In this document: in pieces, positions 1 through 8,104 of the stretch
How the letters are laid out: every line of letters begins with the position of its first letter
Numbering within the stretch: the stretch's first letter is position 1
From: Acetobacteraceae bacterium
GTDB lineage: Bacteria; Pseudomonadota; Alphaproteobacteria; Acetobacterales; Acetobacteraceae
Length of the DNA stretch: 42,573 nt
Direction of reading: 5' to 3'
Assembly: GCA_003133065.1 (NCBI GenBank)
Contig: PKZM01000186.1
Coordinates: 10,957-53,529 of the forward strand
Notes under the pieces: model-generated
The model's database searches: none
What the model was told of the DNA's origin: nothing
What the model saw: only the letters and a program-made list of their open reading frames with translations
Program-made: the position numbers and the translations under genes

Positions 1-2
1 CC

Positions 3-638
3 CCGGCCCAGCGCACCACGCTGCACCCCGCCACCATCCTGCGCACCTACCGTGCCTTGCTGATGGACCGCCGCTTTCTCGGCCCCGTGCTGATCGCCGG
101 CTGCGCCCAATCCGTGCTGTTCGTGTTTATCTCCGCGTCCCCTTTCCTGTTCGTCACGCTCCATCACGTGCCACCCACGGGCTTTGGCGTGATCTTCGCC
201 CTGCACGCCATCTGCCTGATCGGCACCAGCCAGTTCAACGCGCCCATGCTGCGCGCCTGGGGCACAAAACGCCTGATCGGTGCGGGCGCCATCTGCCTGG
301 CCGCCAGCGGCGCCACCTTCGCCGCCTTGGTCTTCGGCGGCGCCACCGCGCTGTGGCCGCTGGTTCTGGCAACGCTGGCCATGTTCACCAGCCTCAGCCT
401 GATCCTCGCCCCCGCCTTCCTGGCCGCCATGGAACCCTTTGGTGAGACCGCCGGCGCCGCCGCGGCCCTGGCCTCCGCCGCGGAATTCACCGTCAGCTCG
501 CTCGTCACCCTCGCGCTCGGCCTGGCCGCGGACGGCACCGCGCGGCCGATGGCGATCGCCTTTCTCGCCGGCGCCATCGGCACGCTCGCCGGCTGGGTCG
601 CCGTGTTCAGCCCGGCGCAGGCGGCGGCAAAGGCGTAA
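3..638 (+). CDS. MFS multidrug exporter, Bcr/CflA-like, C-terminal part (5' truncated)
   Basis: The reading frame is open from the left edge, so this is the last 211 residues of a longer protein. It is almost wholly hydrophobic, with about six membrane segments. It opens with a cytoplasmic stretch (LRTYRALLMDRRFLG) followed by a helix ending in FISASPF, which is the pattern at the start of the second half of Bcr/CflA drug:proton antiporters. The inferred role is export of small toxic molecules across the inner membrane. A TTG at 57 could be taken as a start, but the open upstream codons and the missing N-terminal half argue against it. It converges on the cyclic-nucleotide-fold gene at 656. 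Family placement is fairly sure; substrate is unknown. Confidence 0.75.
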   Translation, partial: PAQRTTLHPATILRTYRALLMDRRFLGPVLIAGCAQSVLFVFISASPFLFVTLHHVPPTGFGVIFALHAICLIGTSQFNAPMLRAWGTKRLIGAGAICLAASGATFAALVFGGATALWPLVLATLAMFTSLSLILAPAFLAAMEPFGETAGAAAALASAAEFTVSSLVTLALGLAADGTARPMAIAFLAGAIGTLAGWVAVFSPAQAAAKA

Positions 639-655
639 GAGGAAGGAAGGTCTTC

Positions 656-1171
656 CTACCCCGCCGCCTGCGCCAACCGCCTCAGCAACCGATCAAACCG
701 ATCCCCCGCCAACGACACCGTATCCAGCACCATCTCATCCAACTCATCCTCCCCCTCGCCCGATCGCTTCCCCTCCAACCCCCGCAACCTGTCCGCCAGC
801 AGCAGCGAAATCGCTTTGTAGAACCGGAACCCGAACCCGGAATCATCCTCGATCCGCCGCGCCAGCGCCGCCTTGGGCACCTCAAGCACAATGGCCTCCC
901 CCAGCGCCACCACCGTGGCGGACGGCGGCGCGCTATCCACGAAACTCATCTCGCCCAAAATCTCGCCCTGCTGCAGCACCGCCACGCGCCCGATGCCTGC
1001 CACATCCACCGCCAGAGCGCCCTCGATCAGAATGAACAGCGATGGGCTCGCCTCCCCTTGCGAAATGATCCGTTCCCCATCCGCCACAGGCCGCCGCCGC
1101 CCAACCCGCGAAAGCCACTGCACATCCAGATCATCCAACTGCCCCAGAACGTACAAAATCTTACGCATCAC
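656..1171 (-). CDS. Cyclic-nucleotide-binding-fold protein of the peptide-export operon
   Basis: A 171-residue protein with one cNMP-binding beta-roll (about residues 15-120; GERIISQGE, LFILIEGALAV, GEILGEMSF) and a C-terminal helical tail. It has no helix-turn-helix, so it is not a CRP-type DNA binder by itself. The phosphate-binding cassette reads GEMSFVDSAPPSATVVA. The Arg normally placed just before Ser-Ala is Pro here, so nucleotide binding may be weak or lost. It is the last gene of the leftward operon, 10 bases after the second ABC transporter, which suggests a sensor or scaffold role at the transporter (inference). Two adjacent ATG codons could serve as start. Confidence 0.8.
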   Translation of the reverse strand: MMRKILYVLGQLDDLDVQWLSRVGRRRPVADGERIISQGEASPSLFILIEGALAVDVAGIGRVAVLQQGEILGEMSFVDSAPPSATVVALGEAIVLEVPKAALARRIEDDSGFGFRFYKAISLLLADRLRGLEGKRSGEGEDELDEMVLDTVSLAGDRFDRLLRRLAQAAG

Positions 1172-1181
1172 ACCGCCCCGA

Positions 1182-4052
1182 TCACGTCAGTTGCCGGCGC
1201 GCCAGATCCGCGAACAATCCGGGCGCATTCGCCAGCTCGGCAAAACCGCCGCTCTGCACAAGCCTGCCGCCATCCAGCACCAGCACCCGGTCCACCCGCG
1301 CAATGGTGGAAAGCCGGTGCGCGATCACCACGCGCGTCAGCCCCAGGCTCGCCACCGCATCGGTCACGATTGCCTGCGTGCGGTTGTCCAGCGCGCTGGT
1401 GGCTTCATCCAGCAGCAAAATCTTCGGCCGCCGCGCCAAGGCCCGCGCGATCATCAGCCGCTGCCGCTGGCCACCGGAGAGCGTATTGCCGCCATCGGTC
1501 AGCATGGTGTGCATGCCCATCGGCATCGCCTTGATATCGGCCTCCAGCCCCGCCATCCGCGCCGCGTGCCAGCCATCCTCCAGCGCGATCGGCCGCCCGC
1601 CGCCGATATTCTCGATCAGGCTGCCCGGCTGCACCCGCCCGTTCTGCAGCACCACCCCGATCTGACGCCGCAGCGCCACCACATCCAGCGTGGCGAGGCT
1701 GCTGCCCTCGAACAGGATCTCCCCTGCCTGCGGTACCTCGAACCCCAGCATCAGCCGCAGGATCGTCGATTTGCCGCACCCTGACGGCCCCACGATCGCC
1801 ACGAACTCGCCCGGCCTGATGCTGAAGGAGAGATCCTGCAGCACCGGCGGCGCCCCTGGCAGATAGCCGAAGGTGATGCCGCTGAACGCGATGGCGCCGG
1901 CCACCACCCCCGGCGGCCGCGCGGGGGCCGCCGTTTCCGGCATCGCCTCTAGCAGCGGCCGTGCCCGCTCATACAGCGGCAGAACGCCCAGCATCTCCCC
2001 GGCCGCCTCCACCATGAACCCCAGCCCGGCCGTCAGTTGCCCAAACGCCGCGCTGAAGGCCACCCACGCCGCCAACCCCAAAACACCGGCACCCGGCGCC
2101 CCCAGCGCCAGCCCCGCCGCCAGCGTGAACAGCAGCGCGGTTCCCGCCGGCAACAGCAGCGCCGGCACGACCGACTGCCATGCCCGCGTTCTCTGAACCG
2201 CGACGAACGCGTCCCGCTGCCCGGCGAACAGCCGCGCCCACAGCGCGAATGCCCGATCCGCGGCACTCGCCGTGCGCAGCTTCGCCAACCCGCCGATGCA
2301 TTGCAGAACGAAGCTCTCCGCCTGCCCGCGGCGGTTCGCCAGAACCCGCTCCCGCCGCAACTGAAGCGCCGCCAGAACCGCCCCCGCGCCCGCCTGCGCC
2401 ACCGCCACGCCAAGCCCGACCATGGCCAGCCGCGCGCTGCACACGAACATCACCGACAGGTTCACCAGCGACATCAGCCCGGCGAACAGCGCTCCCAGCG
2501 TGCTGCCGGTGATCAGCCGGCGCATCTCCTGCACGCCCATCACCCGGTCCGCCAGATCCCCCGCCGCGAAGCCGCGAAAGAACGTGGGGTGCAGCCGCAG
2601 CATCCGGTCGAACAGCGCCGGCTGCGAATTCAAATCCAGCCGCCCTTCCAGTTGCAGCAGGATGATCGCCCGCACGATATTCACCGCCGCCTGGCCGAAC
2701 GCCGCCGCCGCCAGGCCCAGTGCCAGCACCGCGATATCGCCGCCGGCCGAAGCCGGGATCACCGTCTCCACCAGCACGCCCGTCGCCAGCGGCACCCCCA
2801 GGCCCAGTACCGACCCCGCCAGCGAGGCCACCATCAGCCGCATGCCCAATGGGCCGCCGCCCGCAAAGGCAAAACTGGCCAATGCCCATGGTTTCGGCGA
2901 CGCATCGGGAAGGCTGCGATACAGCATCCATGCCGTCGGCGAGAGCGCGCCCGCCATTGCCGCGTCCACCACAGGCGAGGAAGCCGCGGGCGCGGTCCAT
3001 ATCCGCGTGCGCTTGCCGTCCGGCAGCAGGGCCACCGCCGTACCATCGCCCGCCCGCATCCCAATCAGCGGCCCGGTCTTCCACCCCCACCACCCGGTGC
3101 GCAGCAGCACCCGGCGCCCGCGCAGCCCCGCCTCGTCGATCATGGCATCGATGCGCGCCGCTCCAGCCGGCAACTGCAAGGTCGCCTCCGTGACGCCACG
3201 CGGCGACATGCCCAATTCGCCGGCCACCCGCGCGATCACCCGCAAGTCGTCATCATCGATCGCCGCGGCATCGCTCTCGGCGCCCGCTTCCCCCGCCAGG
3301 CGCATCAGCCCGCTGGTCAGCCCGTGCCGCGTCGCCCGGTCGCTGCTGCCCAGTTGCGCCGTCAGTGACGCCATGCGCGCCGCGATCAGCCCTTGGGTGC
3401 GCGACAGAAGCGCCGCGTGCCAGGCGACCAGCGCCGTCTGAAGCCCCGCATCGCCTATCAGCGCCGCGGTGGTGGTCACCACCAGCGTGCTCTCCTCCGC
3501 CGCGCGCAGCGGTGCCGCCGCGGTGCACGGCACCGCCGGCATGCCCGGCTGCACCACCTCACCCGCTGGCGCATGCAGGCTGCCGGATTGCACTTTCACC
3601 CACGCGACCGGCGGACTCTCCGCGGCCAGCGCCTCGCCGGCCTCAAGCTCCATCCGGCCGGTCGCCGCCAGCCGCACCACACCCCAATGCGCCTCCGGAT
3701 CACGGAACAACTCGTCGAATGCCACGATCCAGGTGTCCACCGCTTCCGCGCTGGCCGGCCCCGGCGGCGCCCCTACCGCCTCCGATGCCAGCCCCCCCAC
3801 CGCCAGGATGGACCAGCCGGCCGCCTCGGCTTCGACGCCCAAGCCCAGCAGCGGCATCCCGTTCGTCAGCCGCAGCAGAAAATGCCGCCGCCCCACCGGC
3901 TGCCCATCCTCCCACCGCACCGCAAACAGATCCGCGAACCGCCCGCGAATGCGCCAGATCCCCTCCAGCCGATGCAGCGGCAGCGGCGTATCAGCCGTCA
4001 GCGCCAACACCGCACCCGCGCCGGTGGCCGCAAGCGCGGTAATGACGTTCAT
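1182..4052 (-). CDS. NHLM-type peptide export ABC transporter, second ATP-binding/permease subunit
   Basis: A 956-residue ABC half-transporter with a long N-terminal region (about 1-380), a membrane domain (about 390-680) and a C-terminal ATPase. The Walker A is GPSGCGKST, the signature is LSGGQRQRL and the Walker B is ILLLDEATSALD. The N-terminal region has no C39 peptidase. The length and layout match the partner ABC protein of NHLM (Nif11/nitrile-hydratase-leader microcin) systems, which works with a separate peptidase-ABC protein. The ATG overlaps the stop of the upstream peptidase-ABC gene by 4 bases (ATGA), so the two are translationally coupled. Role inferred from family and operon: forms or regulates the inner-membrane channel that exports the GG-leader peptide encoded at 7785. 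Confidence 0.88.
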   Translation of the reverse strand: MNVITALAATGAGAVLALTADTPLPLHRLEGIWRIRGRFADLFAVRWEDGQPVGRRHFLLRLTNGMPLLGLGVEAEAAGWSILAVGGLASEAVGAPPGPASAEAVDTWIVAFDELFRDPEAHWGVVRLAATGRMELEAGEALAAESPPVAWVKVQSGSLHAPAGEVVQPGMPAVPCTAAAPLRAAEESTLVVTTTAALIGDAGLQTALVAWHAALLSRTQGLIAARMASLTAQLGSSDRATRHGLTSGLMRLAGEAGAESDAAAIDDDDLRVIARVAGELGMSPRGVTEATLQLPAGAARIDAMIDEAGLRGRRVLLRTGWWGWKTGPLIGMRAGDGTAVALLPDGKRTRIWTAPAASSPVVDAAMAGALSPTAWMLYRSLPDASPKPWALASFAFAGGGPLGMRLMVASLAGSVLGLGVPLATGVLVETVIPASAGGDIAVLALGLAAAAFGQAAVNIVRAIILLQLEGRLDLNSQPALFDRMLRLHPTFFRGFAAGDLADRVMGVQEMRRLITGSTLGALFAGLMSLVNLSVMFVCSARLAMVGLGVAVAQAGAGAVLAALQLRRERVLANRRGQAESFVLQCIGGLAKLRTASAADRAFALWARLFAGQRDAFVAVQRTRAWQSVVPALLLPAGTALLFTLAAGLALGAPGAGVLGLAAWVAFSAAFGQLTAGLGFMVEAAGEMLGVLPLYERARPLLEAMPETAAPARPPGVVAGAIAFSGITFGYLPGAPPVLQDLSFSIRPGEFVAIVGPSGCGKSTILRLMLGFEVPQAGEILFEGSSLATLDVVALRRQIGVVLQNGRVQPGSLIENIGGGRPIALEDGWHAARMAGLEADIKAMPMGMHTMLTDGGNTLSGGQRQRLMIARALARRPKILLLDEATSALDNRTQAIVTDAVASLGLTRVVIAHRLSTIARVDRVLVLDGGRLVQSGGFAELANAPGLFADLARRQLT

Positions 4053-6313
4053 GCCGCCGCCGCCATGCCGAACAGCCCAGCATACAGCCCCTGTTCGTCC
4101 ATCAGCCGCGCATGCGTGCCGCGTTCCACCACCGCCCCGCGCTGCATCACCACGATCTCGTCTGCATCCCGCACCGTGGAGAGCCGGTGCGCGATGATCA
4201 GCCCGGTGCAGCCGCGCCTGCGAATGCTCTCGTCGATCCGCTGCTCCAGCAGCGGATCCAGCGCCGCCGTCGCCTCATCCAGCACCAGCACGGAAGGGTT
4301 GCCCACGAGCGCCCGCGCAATTTCCAGCCGCTGCCGCTGGCCGCCGGAAAAATTCGTCCCGCCCTCCGCCACCACGCTATCCAGCGCGCCCGGCCGCACC
4401 GCGACATCGGCGTAGATTTCGGCATCCTTCAGCGCGTCCACCAGCGTGGTTTCCGGCGGCGTCGGGTCCCACAGCGTCAGGTTGTCGCGCACCGTGCCGG
4501 CGAACAAAAAGATATCCTGATCCACATAGGCCAGCGAGGCCGCCCGCAGCGCGGGTGGCAGCGCCTGGATCGGCTGCCCATCCAGCAGGATCTCGCCCGA
4601 CCACGGCTCCAGCAGCCCGCACAGCAGCCGCCCGATGGTGGATTTGCCGCTGCCCGATCCGCCCACCAGCGCCACCCGCGTGCCGGGCTCCAGCACCAGG
4701 GTGAAATCGCTGATCAGCGGCGGCTCCGCCGGGCTGTAGCCGAAGGTGATGTTGCGGAACTCCACCCGCCCCGCCAGCCGCGCCGCCCCGGGCGGCAGCG
4801 GCGCCGCGGGCGCCGGCCTGCCACGCAGCAGATCGTTGATCCGGTTCAGATCGCCCTGCGCCTGCTGCGCCCGCGCGGCCAGCGCCGCCAACTGATTGAA
4901 CGGCCCCACGAAGCTGCTCATCAGCAATTGCAGCGCCAGCAGCGATCCGATGCTCAACTCCCCCTGGATCACCCGTATCCCACCCACGATCACCACCGCC
5001 CCTGCGCCGATCGAGCCCAGCAGGGCCGGCGCCACCCCCGCGATCCCGTTCATCAGGCCCAGGGCCTGCTGGCCGGACAGCGCGCGGGCGTGATATCCCG
5101 CCCAGCGCGCGAAGGCTTCACCCTCCCCGCCCGACACCTTGATCGTTTCTATCCCGACGATCGCGCCGACCGCTGCCCCCTCCATGCGGCCTTCCACCAG
5201 GTTGATCGCGCGGTTCAGTTCCGCCGCGCGGTGACGCAGCGCGCGCAGCAGCGCCACGTTCGCCACCGGCACCAGCAGTGCCACCGCCGCAACCAGCGGA
5301 TCGAACACCGCCATGGCCGCGCCGTACAAGACCACGGCCACCACGTTGAACGCGCTGGTCGCCAGCTCGCCGCTGAGCAGCCCCGCCACGCGCGCCGCGC
5401 AGGCCACCCGCATGGCCATTTCGCCGGCGGTGCGCTGGGCCACGAACGCCATCGGCAGCGCCAGCATCGATGCCATCACGCGGCCCGCCAGCACGGCCGC
5501 CAGCTTCGCTTCCAGCCGGATCAGGTAATGTTGCTGGAACCGGATGATGATCGCCTGCAAGGCGCCAGCGCCCACCAGCACCGCACAGAGCGGCAGCAAC
5601 CAGCCGTGCAGGCGTTGCAGCAGCACCTTTTCCACGAATAGTTTCGCAATCCCGGGGATCAGCAGCCCCGGCACCACCAGCATCAGGCTGAAGGCGAACA
5701 CCAGCGCCACCGCCGCTTTCGACCGCGCGAGCAGGTGCACGATCTCCCGCAGCGGCTGCGGCGGATTGCCCCCTTTGGTGAAGGAAGCCGTGCGTGTGAA
5801 CGCCAGCACCACGCCGGTAAAGCTCTGGTCGAATTCCGCGCGCGCCACCCGCACGCGCCCCCGCGCCGGATCGTTGATGAAGGCAAACGCGCCGTGAAAC
5901 CCCTCGAACACGACGTAATGATTGAAATTCCAGTGGATGATGCTCGGCACCGGCAGGTCCGCCAGCCCCGCCGGTTCCTTGCGGTAGCCTTTCGCCTCCA
6001 GCCCGAAGCTGCGCGCCGCTTTGAGGATATTGGAGGCTTTGCTCCCATCCCGGCTGACCCCGCAGGCGATTCGCAGCGCCTCCAGCGGCACCCAGCGCCC
6101 ATAGAACCCCAGCACCATCCCCAGCGACGCTGCCCCACATTCCAACGCCGACAACTGCAAGATCGTCGGCGTGTGTCGAGCCCCAACAGGCAAAAGTTTT
6201 TTGCTTCTTTTTTTCAAAAAAGAAGAATCTTTCTCTTTTGCCGCTCCGCGGGGGGCTTCTTTCTTGAAAGAAAGCAGCAAAGACCTTTTGCCTGTTGGCG
6301 CATCGCTCACCAT
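4049..6313 (-). CDS. NHLM-type C39 peptidase / ABC transporter (leader-cleaving exporter)
   Basis: A 754-residue bifunctional exporter. The C39 double-glycine peptidase domain (about 47-180) shows the triad Cys59 (ALECGAA), His132 (FNHYVVFEG) and Asp148 (INDPARG). Membrane helices (about 205-480) follow, then an ATPase (Walker A GGSGSGKST, signature FSGGQRQRL, Walker B VLVLDEATAALD). It should cut after GG and move the core peptide across the inner membrane. The ATG directly follows the TAG stop of the adaptor gene (TAGATG), so it is coupled. Oddity: residues about 6-44, basic and Lys-rich, are translated from an AT-rich repeat element inserted at 6183-6298, ahead of the usual start of the peptidase fold (TPTILQLSALEC). 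A TTG just before the peptidase domain is an alternative start. Confidence 0.9.
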   Translation of the reverse strand: MVSDAPTGKRSLLLSFKKEAPRGAAKEKDSSFLKKRSKKLLPVGARHTPTILQLSALECGAASLGMVLGFYGRWVPLEALRIACGVSRDGSKASNILKAARSFGLEAKGYRKEPAGLADLPVPSIIHWNFNHYVVFEGFHGAFAFINDPARGRVRVARAEFDQSFTGVVLAFTRTASFTKGGNPPQPLREIVHLLARSKAAVALVFAFSLMLVVPGLLIPGIAKLFVEKVLLQRLHGWLLPLCAVLVGAGALQAIIIRFQQHYLIRLEAKLAAVLAGRVMASMLALPMAFVAQRTAGEMAMRVACAARVAGLLSGELATSAFNVVAVVLYGAAMAVFDPLVAAVALLVPVANVALLRALRHRAAELNRAINLVEGRMEGAAVGAIVGIETIKVSGGEGEAFARWAGYHARALSGQQALGLMNGIAGVAPALLGSIGAGAVVIVGGIRVIQGELSIGSLLALQLLMSSFVGPFNQLAALAARAQQAQGDLNRINDLLRGRPAPAAPLPPGAARLAGRVEFRNITFGYSPAEPPLISDFTLVLEPGTRVALVGGSGSGKSTIGRLLCGLLEPWSGEILLDGQPIQALPPALRAASLAYVDQDIFLFAGTVRDNLTLWDPTPPETTLVDALKDAEIYADVAVRPGALDSVVAEGGTNFSGGQRQRLEIARALVGNPSVLVLDEATAALDPLLEQRIDESIRRRGCTGLIIAHRLSTVRDADEIVVMQRGAVVERGTHARLMDEQGLYAGLFGMAAAA
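6183..6298. repeat. AT-rich nested-palindrome repeat (copy a) inside the peptidase-ABC gene
   Basis: A 116-base element with perfect 14-base terminal inverted repeats, CCAACAGGCAAAAG at 6183-6196 and CTTTTGCCTGTTGG at 6285-6298. It contains two internal hairpins of the family (CTTCTTTTTT..AAAAAAGAAG and CTTCTTTCTT..AAGAAAG) around a GC-rich centre near 6240-6254. It is the only copy in the window lying within a recognised reading frame, which stays open through it. Length is not a multiple of three, so insertion must have used new or altered codons at the edges. Confidence 0.85.
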
Positions 6314-7564
6314 CTAGCGCCCGTGGTGAAACGGCAAAATTAAGTTAATCGGTGCCTGCACGCGCACGGTGATCCACACCTGCACCGTGGTGCCGCTGGT
6401 CAGGTCCAGCGCCGGCCCTGCGCCGGAGCTCCACGCGTAGCCCGTTGGCGTATCGGCCGCCAGCAGATCGATCCGTGTCTCATACGGTGTTCCCGCGGCG
6501 GCGAATTCCGTAACCAGGCTCTGGTTCTGCAGTTCGGAGAGCATGCCCTGCGGCGTGGAGGGAAAGGCGGAGACGGCCTGTACCACGCCGCGCATCGTGC
6601 CGTATTCCTCCCGCCGCACCGTCGAGGGCGCCACCCGCACCACCATGCCCGGCAGCACGCTCTTGCCCTGGCCGGTCGGCACATACACCACCGCTTGCAG
6701 CCGGTGCCCAGCCGTTTCCAGATTCATGACCAGCGCGTTGGCGGCCAGGCGCTGGCCCTCCGTTACCGCCAGTTCCGTGATCCGCCCGCTGGCCGGCGCC
6801 AGCACCGCGCCGCTGATCCGCAACTGCAATTTCAGCTCCGCCACCTGCCGTTCCGCGTCCGCCACGGCCCGCCGCGCGGTTGCCACATCCCGATCCGCCT
6901 GTGCCTGCCCGTGCAGCGCCTCGGAATCGAGCTCGGCCAGCTTGGCCCGCGTGGCATCGATATCCTCCTCGCCCTGTTCGATGGTCACCCGCATTTGCTC
7001 CACCGTCTCGTCCGAAACGAGGCCGTTACGGCGCAGCCCTTCACGCAGAGCCAACTGCCCCTGCAAGCGCGCCAGCCTTTCCGTGGTCAACCGGATCACT
7101 TCGGTATAGGTGGTGCGCCGCTCGGCGCTGTTGCGCGCGATTGCCGCTGCTTCGCGTGCGATCGCCGCCTGCAACTGCGTCAACTGCGTGCGTTGCTCTG
7201 CGGCGGCGGCTTCGGCGTTGGCCAGGCGCAGCTGCGTCTCATCCTGACTCAGCACCGCCAGCGTCTGCCCCTTCACCACGCTGTCGCCCGCGTGCACCAG
7301 CACGCGTTCCACCAGGCCCGACGCCGGCGCCACGGCGCTGACCACCTGGCCGCTCTCCCGCACCAGGATCCCCGGCGCTTCCACCTCTGTGCGGATTGTT
7401 CCAAAGACGCTCCACGCGAGCAGTGCGACCACCACCACCCCCAGGCCGAGTGCCGCGATCCAGCCGCGCGTGTCCGCCACCGTGACGAGTTCATCCAGTT
7501 GCTCGGGCGAGGCCAATTTCTCCAGGGCAGCCTGCCTGAAGATCCGTGTCGCAGCGTCGGTCAT
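6314..7564 (-). CDS. NHLM-type secretion adaptor, HlyD/membrane-fusion family
   Basis: A 416-residue protein with a short cytoplasmic N-terminus (FRQAALEKLASPEQLDELV, a hallmark of the NHLM adaptor), one membrane helix (about 36-56), a biotinyl-lipoyl-like beta domain (about 80-110 and 250-290) and a long alpha-helical hairpin between (about 115-245, rich in Ala, Glu, Gln and Arg). It should link the inner-membrane ABC proteins to an outer-membrane exit such as TolC; no TolC homologue is in the window. It is the first gene of the leftward operon. The ATG at 7564 has AGGGCAGAG upstream as ribosome site. Divergent from the precursor peptide gene. Confidence 0.88.
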   Translation of the reverse strand: MTDAATRIFRQAALEKLASPEQLDELVTVADTRGWIAALGLGVVVVALLAWSVFGTIRTEVEAPGILVRESGQVVSAVAPASGLVERVLVHAGDSVVKGQTLAVLSQDETQLRLANAEAAAAEQRTQLTQLQAAIAREAAAIARNSAERRTTYTEVIRLTTERLARLQGQLALREGLRRNGLVSDETVEQMRVTIEQGEEDIDATRAKLAELDSEALHGQAQADRDVATARRAVADAERQVAELKLQLRISGAVLAPASGRITELAVTEGQRLAANALVMNLETAGHRLQAVVYVPTGQGKSVLPGMVVRVAPSTVRREEYGTMRGVVQAVSAFPSTPQGMLSELQNQSLVTEFAAAGTPYETRIDLLAADTPTGYAWSSGAGPALDLTSGTTVQVWITVRVQAPINLILPFHHGR

Positions 7565-7588
7565 CTCTGCCCTATGGTGGATGGGATT

Positions 7589-7616
7589 ACTCTAGAGGTA
7601 GCAGCCGCGCCTGCAA
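7589..7616 (-). promoter_or_regulatory. Possible promoter of the peptide-export operon
   Basis: On the minus strand, TTGCAG (7616-7611) and TAGAGT (7594-7589) resemble -35 and -10 boxes with a 16-base spacer. This would place the start about 20 bases before the adaptor ATG. The match is four of six at each box, so this is suggestive only. Confidence 0.35.
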
Positions 7617-7674
7617 CACGGAAAACCACGCCACCGGCACGGTGCATCTTAGCTGATCCTGCCGGCTTCAGAGA

Positions 7675-7692
7675 TTGTGACGTAGGTCACAA
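7675..7692. promoter_or_regulatory. CRP-like palindrome in the divergent peptide/transporter region
   Basis: TTGTGACGTAGGTCACAA has perfect 7-base arms around GTAG and contains the full CRP core TGTGA-N6-TCACA. It lies 110 bases before the precursor ATG and 111 bases before the adaptor ATG, centred between the two units. A second small inverted repeat (AACAA-TAG-TTGTT, 7691-7703) abuts it. Binding by a CRP/FNR-family regulator is inferred from the motif alone; no such DNA-binding regulator is encoded in the window. Confidence 0.65.
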
Positions 7693-7784
7693 CAATAGTT
7701 GTTCCGCGCGCGGCTTTACCCAATTGACCCCAACGGCACTTGATGTAAGTTACACTCGTTACTTTTAATGGAAAGGGTTTTACG

Positions 7785-7940
7785 ATGCCAATCCAAGATG
7801 ACGGGAAGATCGAAGATAAGGCCGAAATTCTGTCGGAAGACGAACTGGATGACGTGTCCGGCGGTGTTCACGCCGACAAAGTCAAAGAGGGCCCAGATCG
7901 GGTCAAAGCCGCCGTCAAGGAAAACTTCTTCAAGGCCTGA
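7785..7940 (+). CDS. Double-glycine leader peptide, predicted exported substrate of the NHLM-type system
   Basis: A 51-residue gene with a good ribosome site (GGAAAGGG, 7 bases before ATG). Residues 1-27 form an acidic leader ending LSEDELDDVSGG, with Leu at -12 and -7 and Val at -4 before GG. This is the classical recognition pattern for C39 peptidases and is shared with Nif11-type leaders. The predicted 24-residue core (VHADKVKEGP to KENFFKA) has no Cys, Ser or Thr. It carries six basic and four acidic residues plus an FF near the end. It therefore cannot be a lanthipeptide or thiazole peptide, and no modification enzyme is nearby. It is divergent from the transporter operon and is followed by repeat copy b, a likely terminator. 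It could be a bacteriocin, a signal, or another secreted peptide; activity is unknown. The recognition as a GG-leader precursor is strong. Confidence 0.82.
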   Translation: MPIQDDGKIEDKAEILSEDELDDVSGGVHADKVKEGPDRVKAAVKENFFKA

Positions 7941-7988
7941 AGCAGGGCTGCGGCCCCCGGGCGCAGCTTTCGCCATGCTTGCCCGCGG

Positions 7989-8060
7989 TTAAAGTTTTTT
8001 GCTTCTTTTTTCAAAAAAGTAAGGTCTTCTTTTTTGAAAAAAAGAAGCAAAAAACTTTTA
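7989..8060. repeat. AT-rich nested-palindrome repeat (copy b), possible terminator
   Basis: Outer arms AAAGTTTTTTGCTTC (7991-8005) and GAAGCAAAAAACTTT (8044-8058) are exact complements, and each half also folds into its own short hairpin. It sits 50 bases after the precursor peptide stop and before the glycosyltransferase, so it could end transcription of the peptide gene. The rest of 7941-8104 shows nothing else. Confidence 0.8.
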
Positions 8061-8104
8061 TTCGTCTGGTGACGCGACTCCGCGGCACGGCCTAGGCTAA
8101 AGCG

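Noticed and set aside
2037-3368. Plus-strand frame opposite the second ABC gene
   Set aside because: Same biased composition and no ribosome site; shadow of the real gene.
4112-5641. Long plus-strand open frame opposite the peptidase-ABC gene
   Set aside because: Rich in Arg, Gln, His and Pro with no domain; it is the antisense shadow of a high-GC coding gene with clear motifs.
7716-7976. Minus-strand frame opposite the GG-leader peptide gene
   Set aside because: No ribosome site or domain. The plus-strand 51-codon frame has a ribosome site and a precise leader motif.
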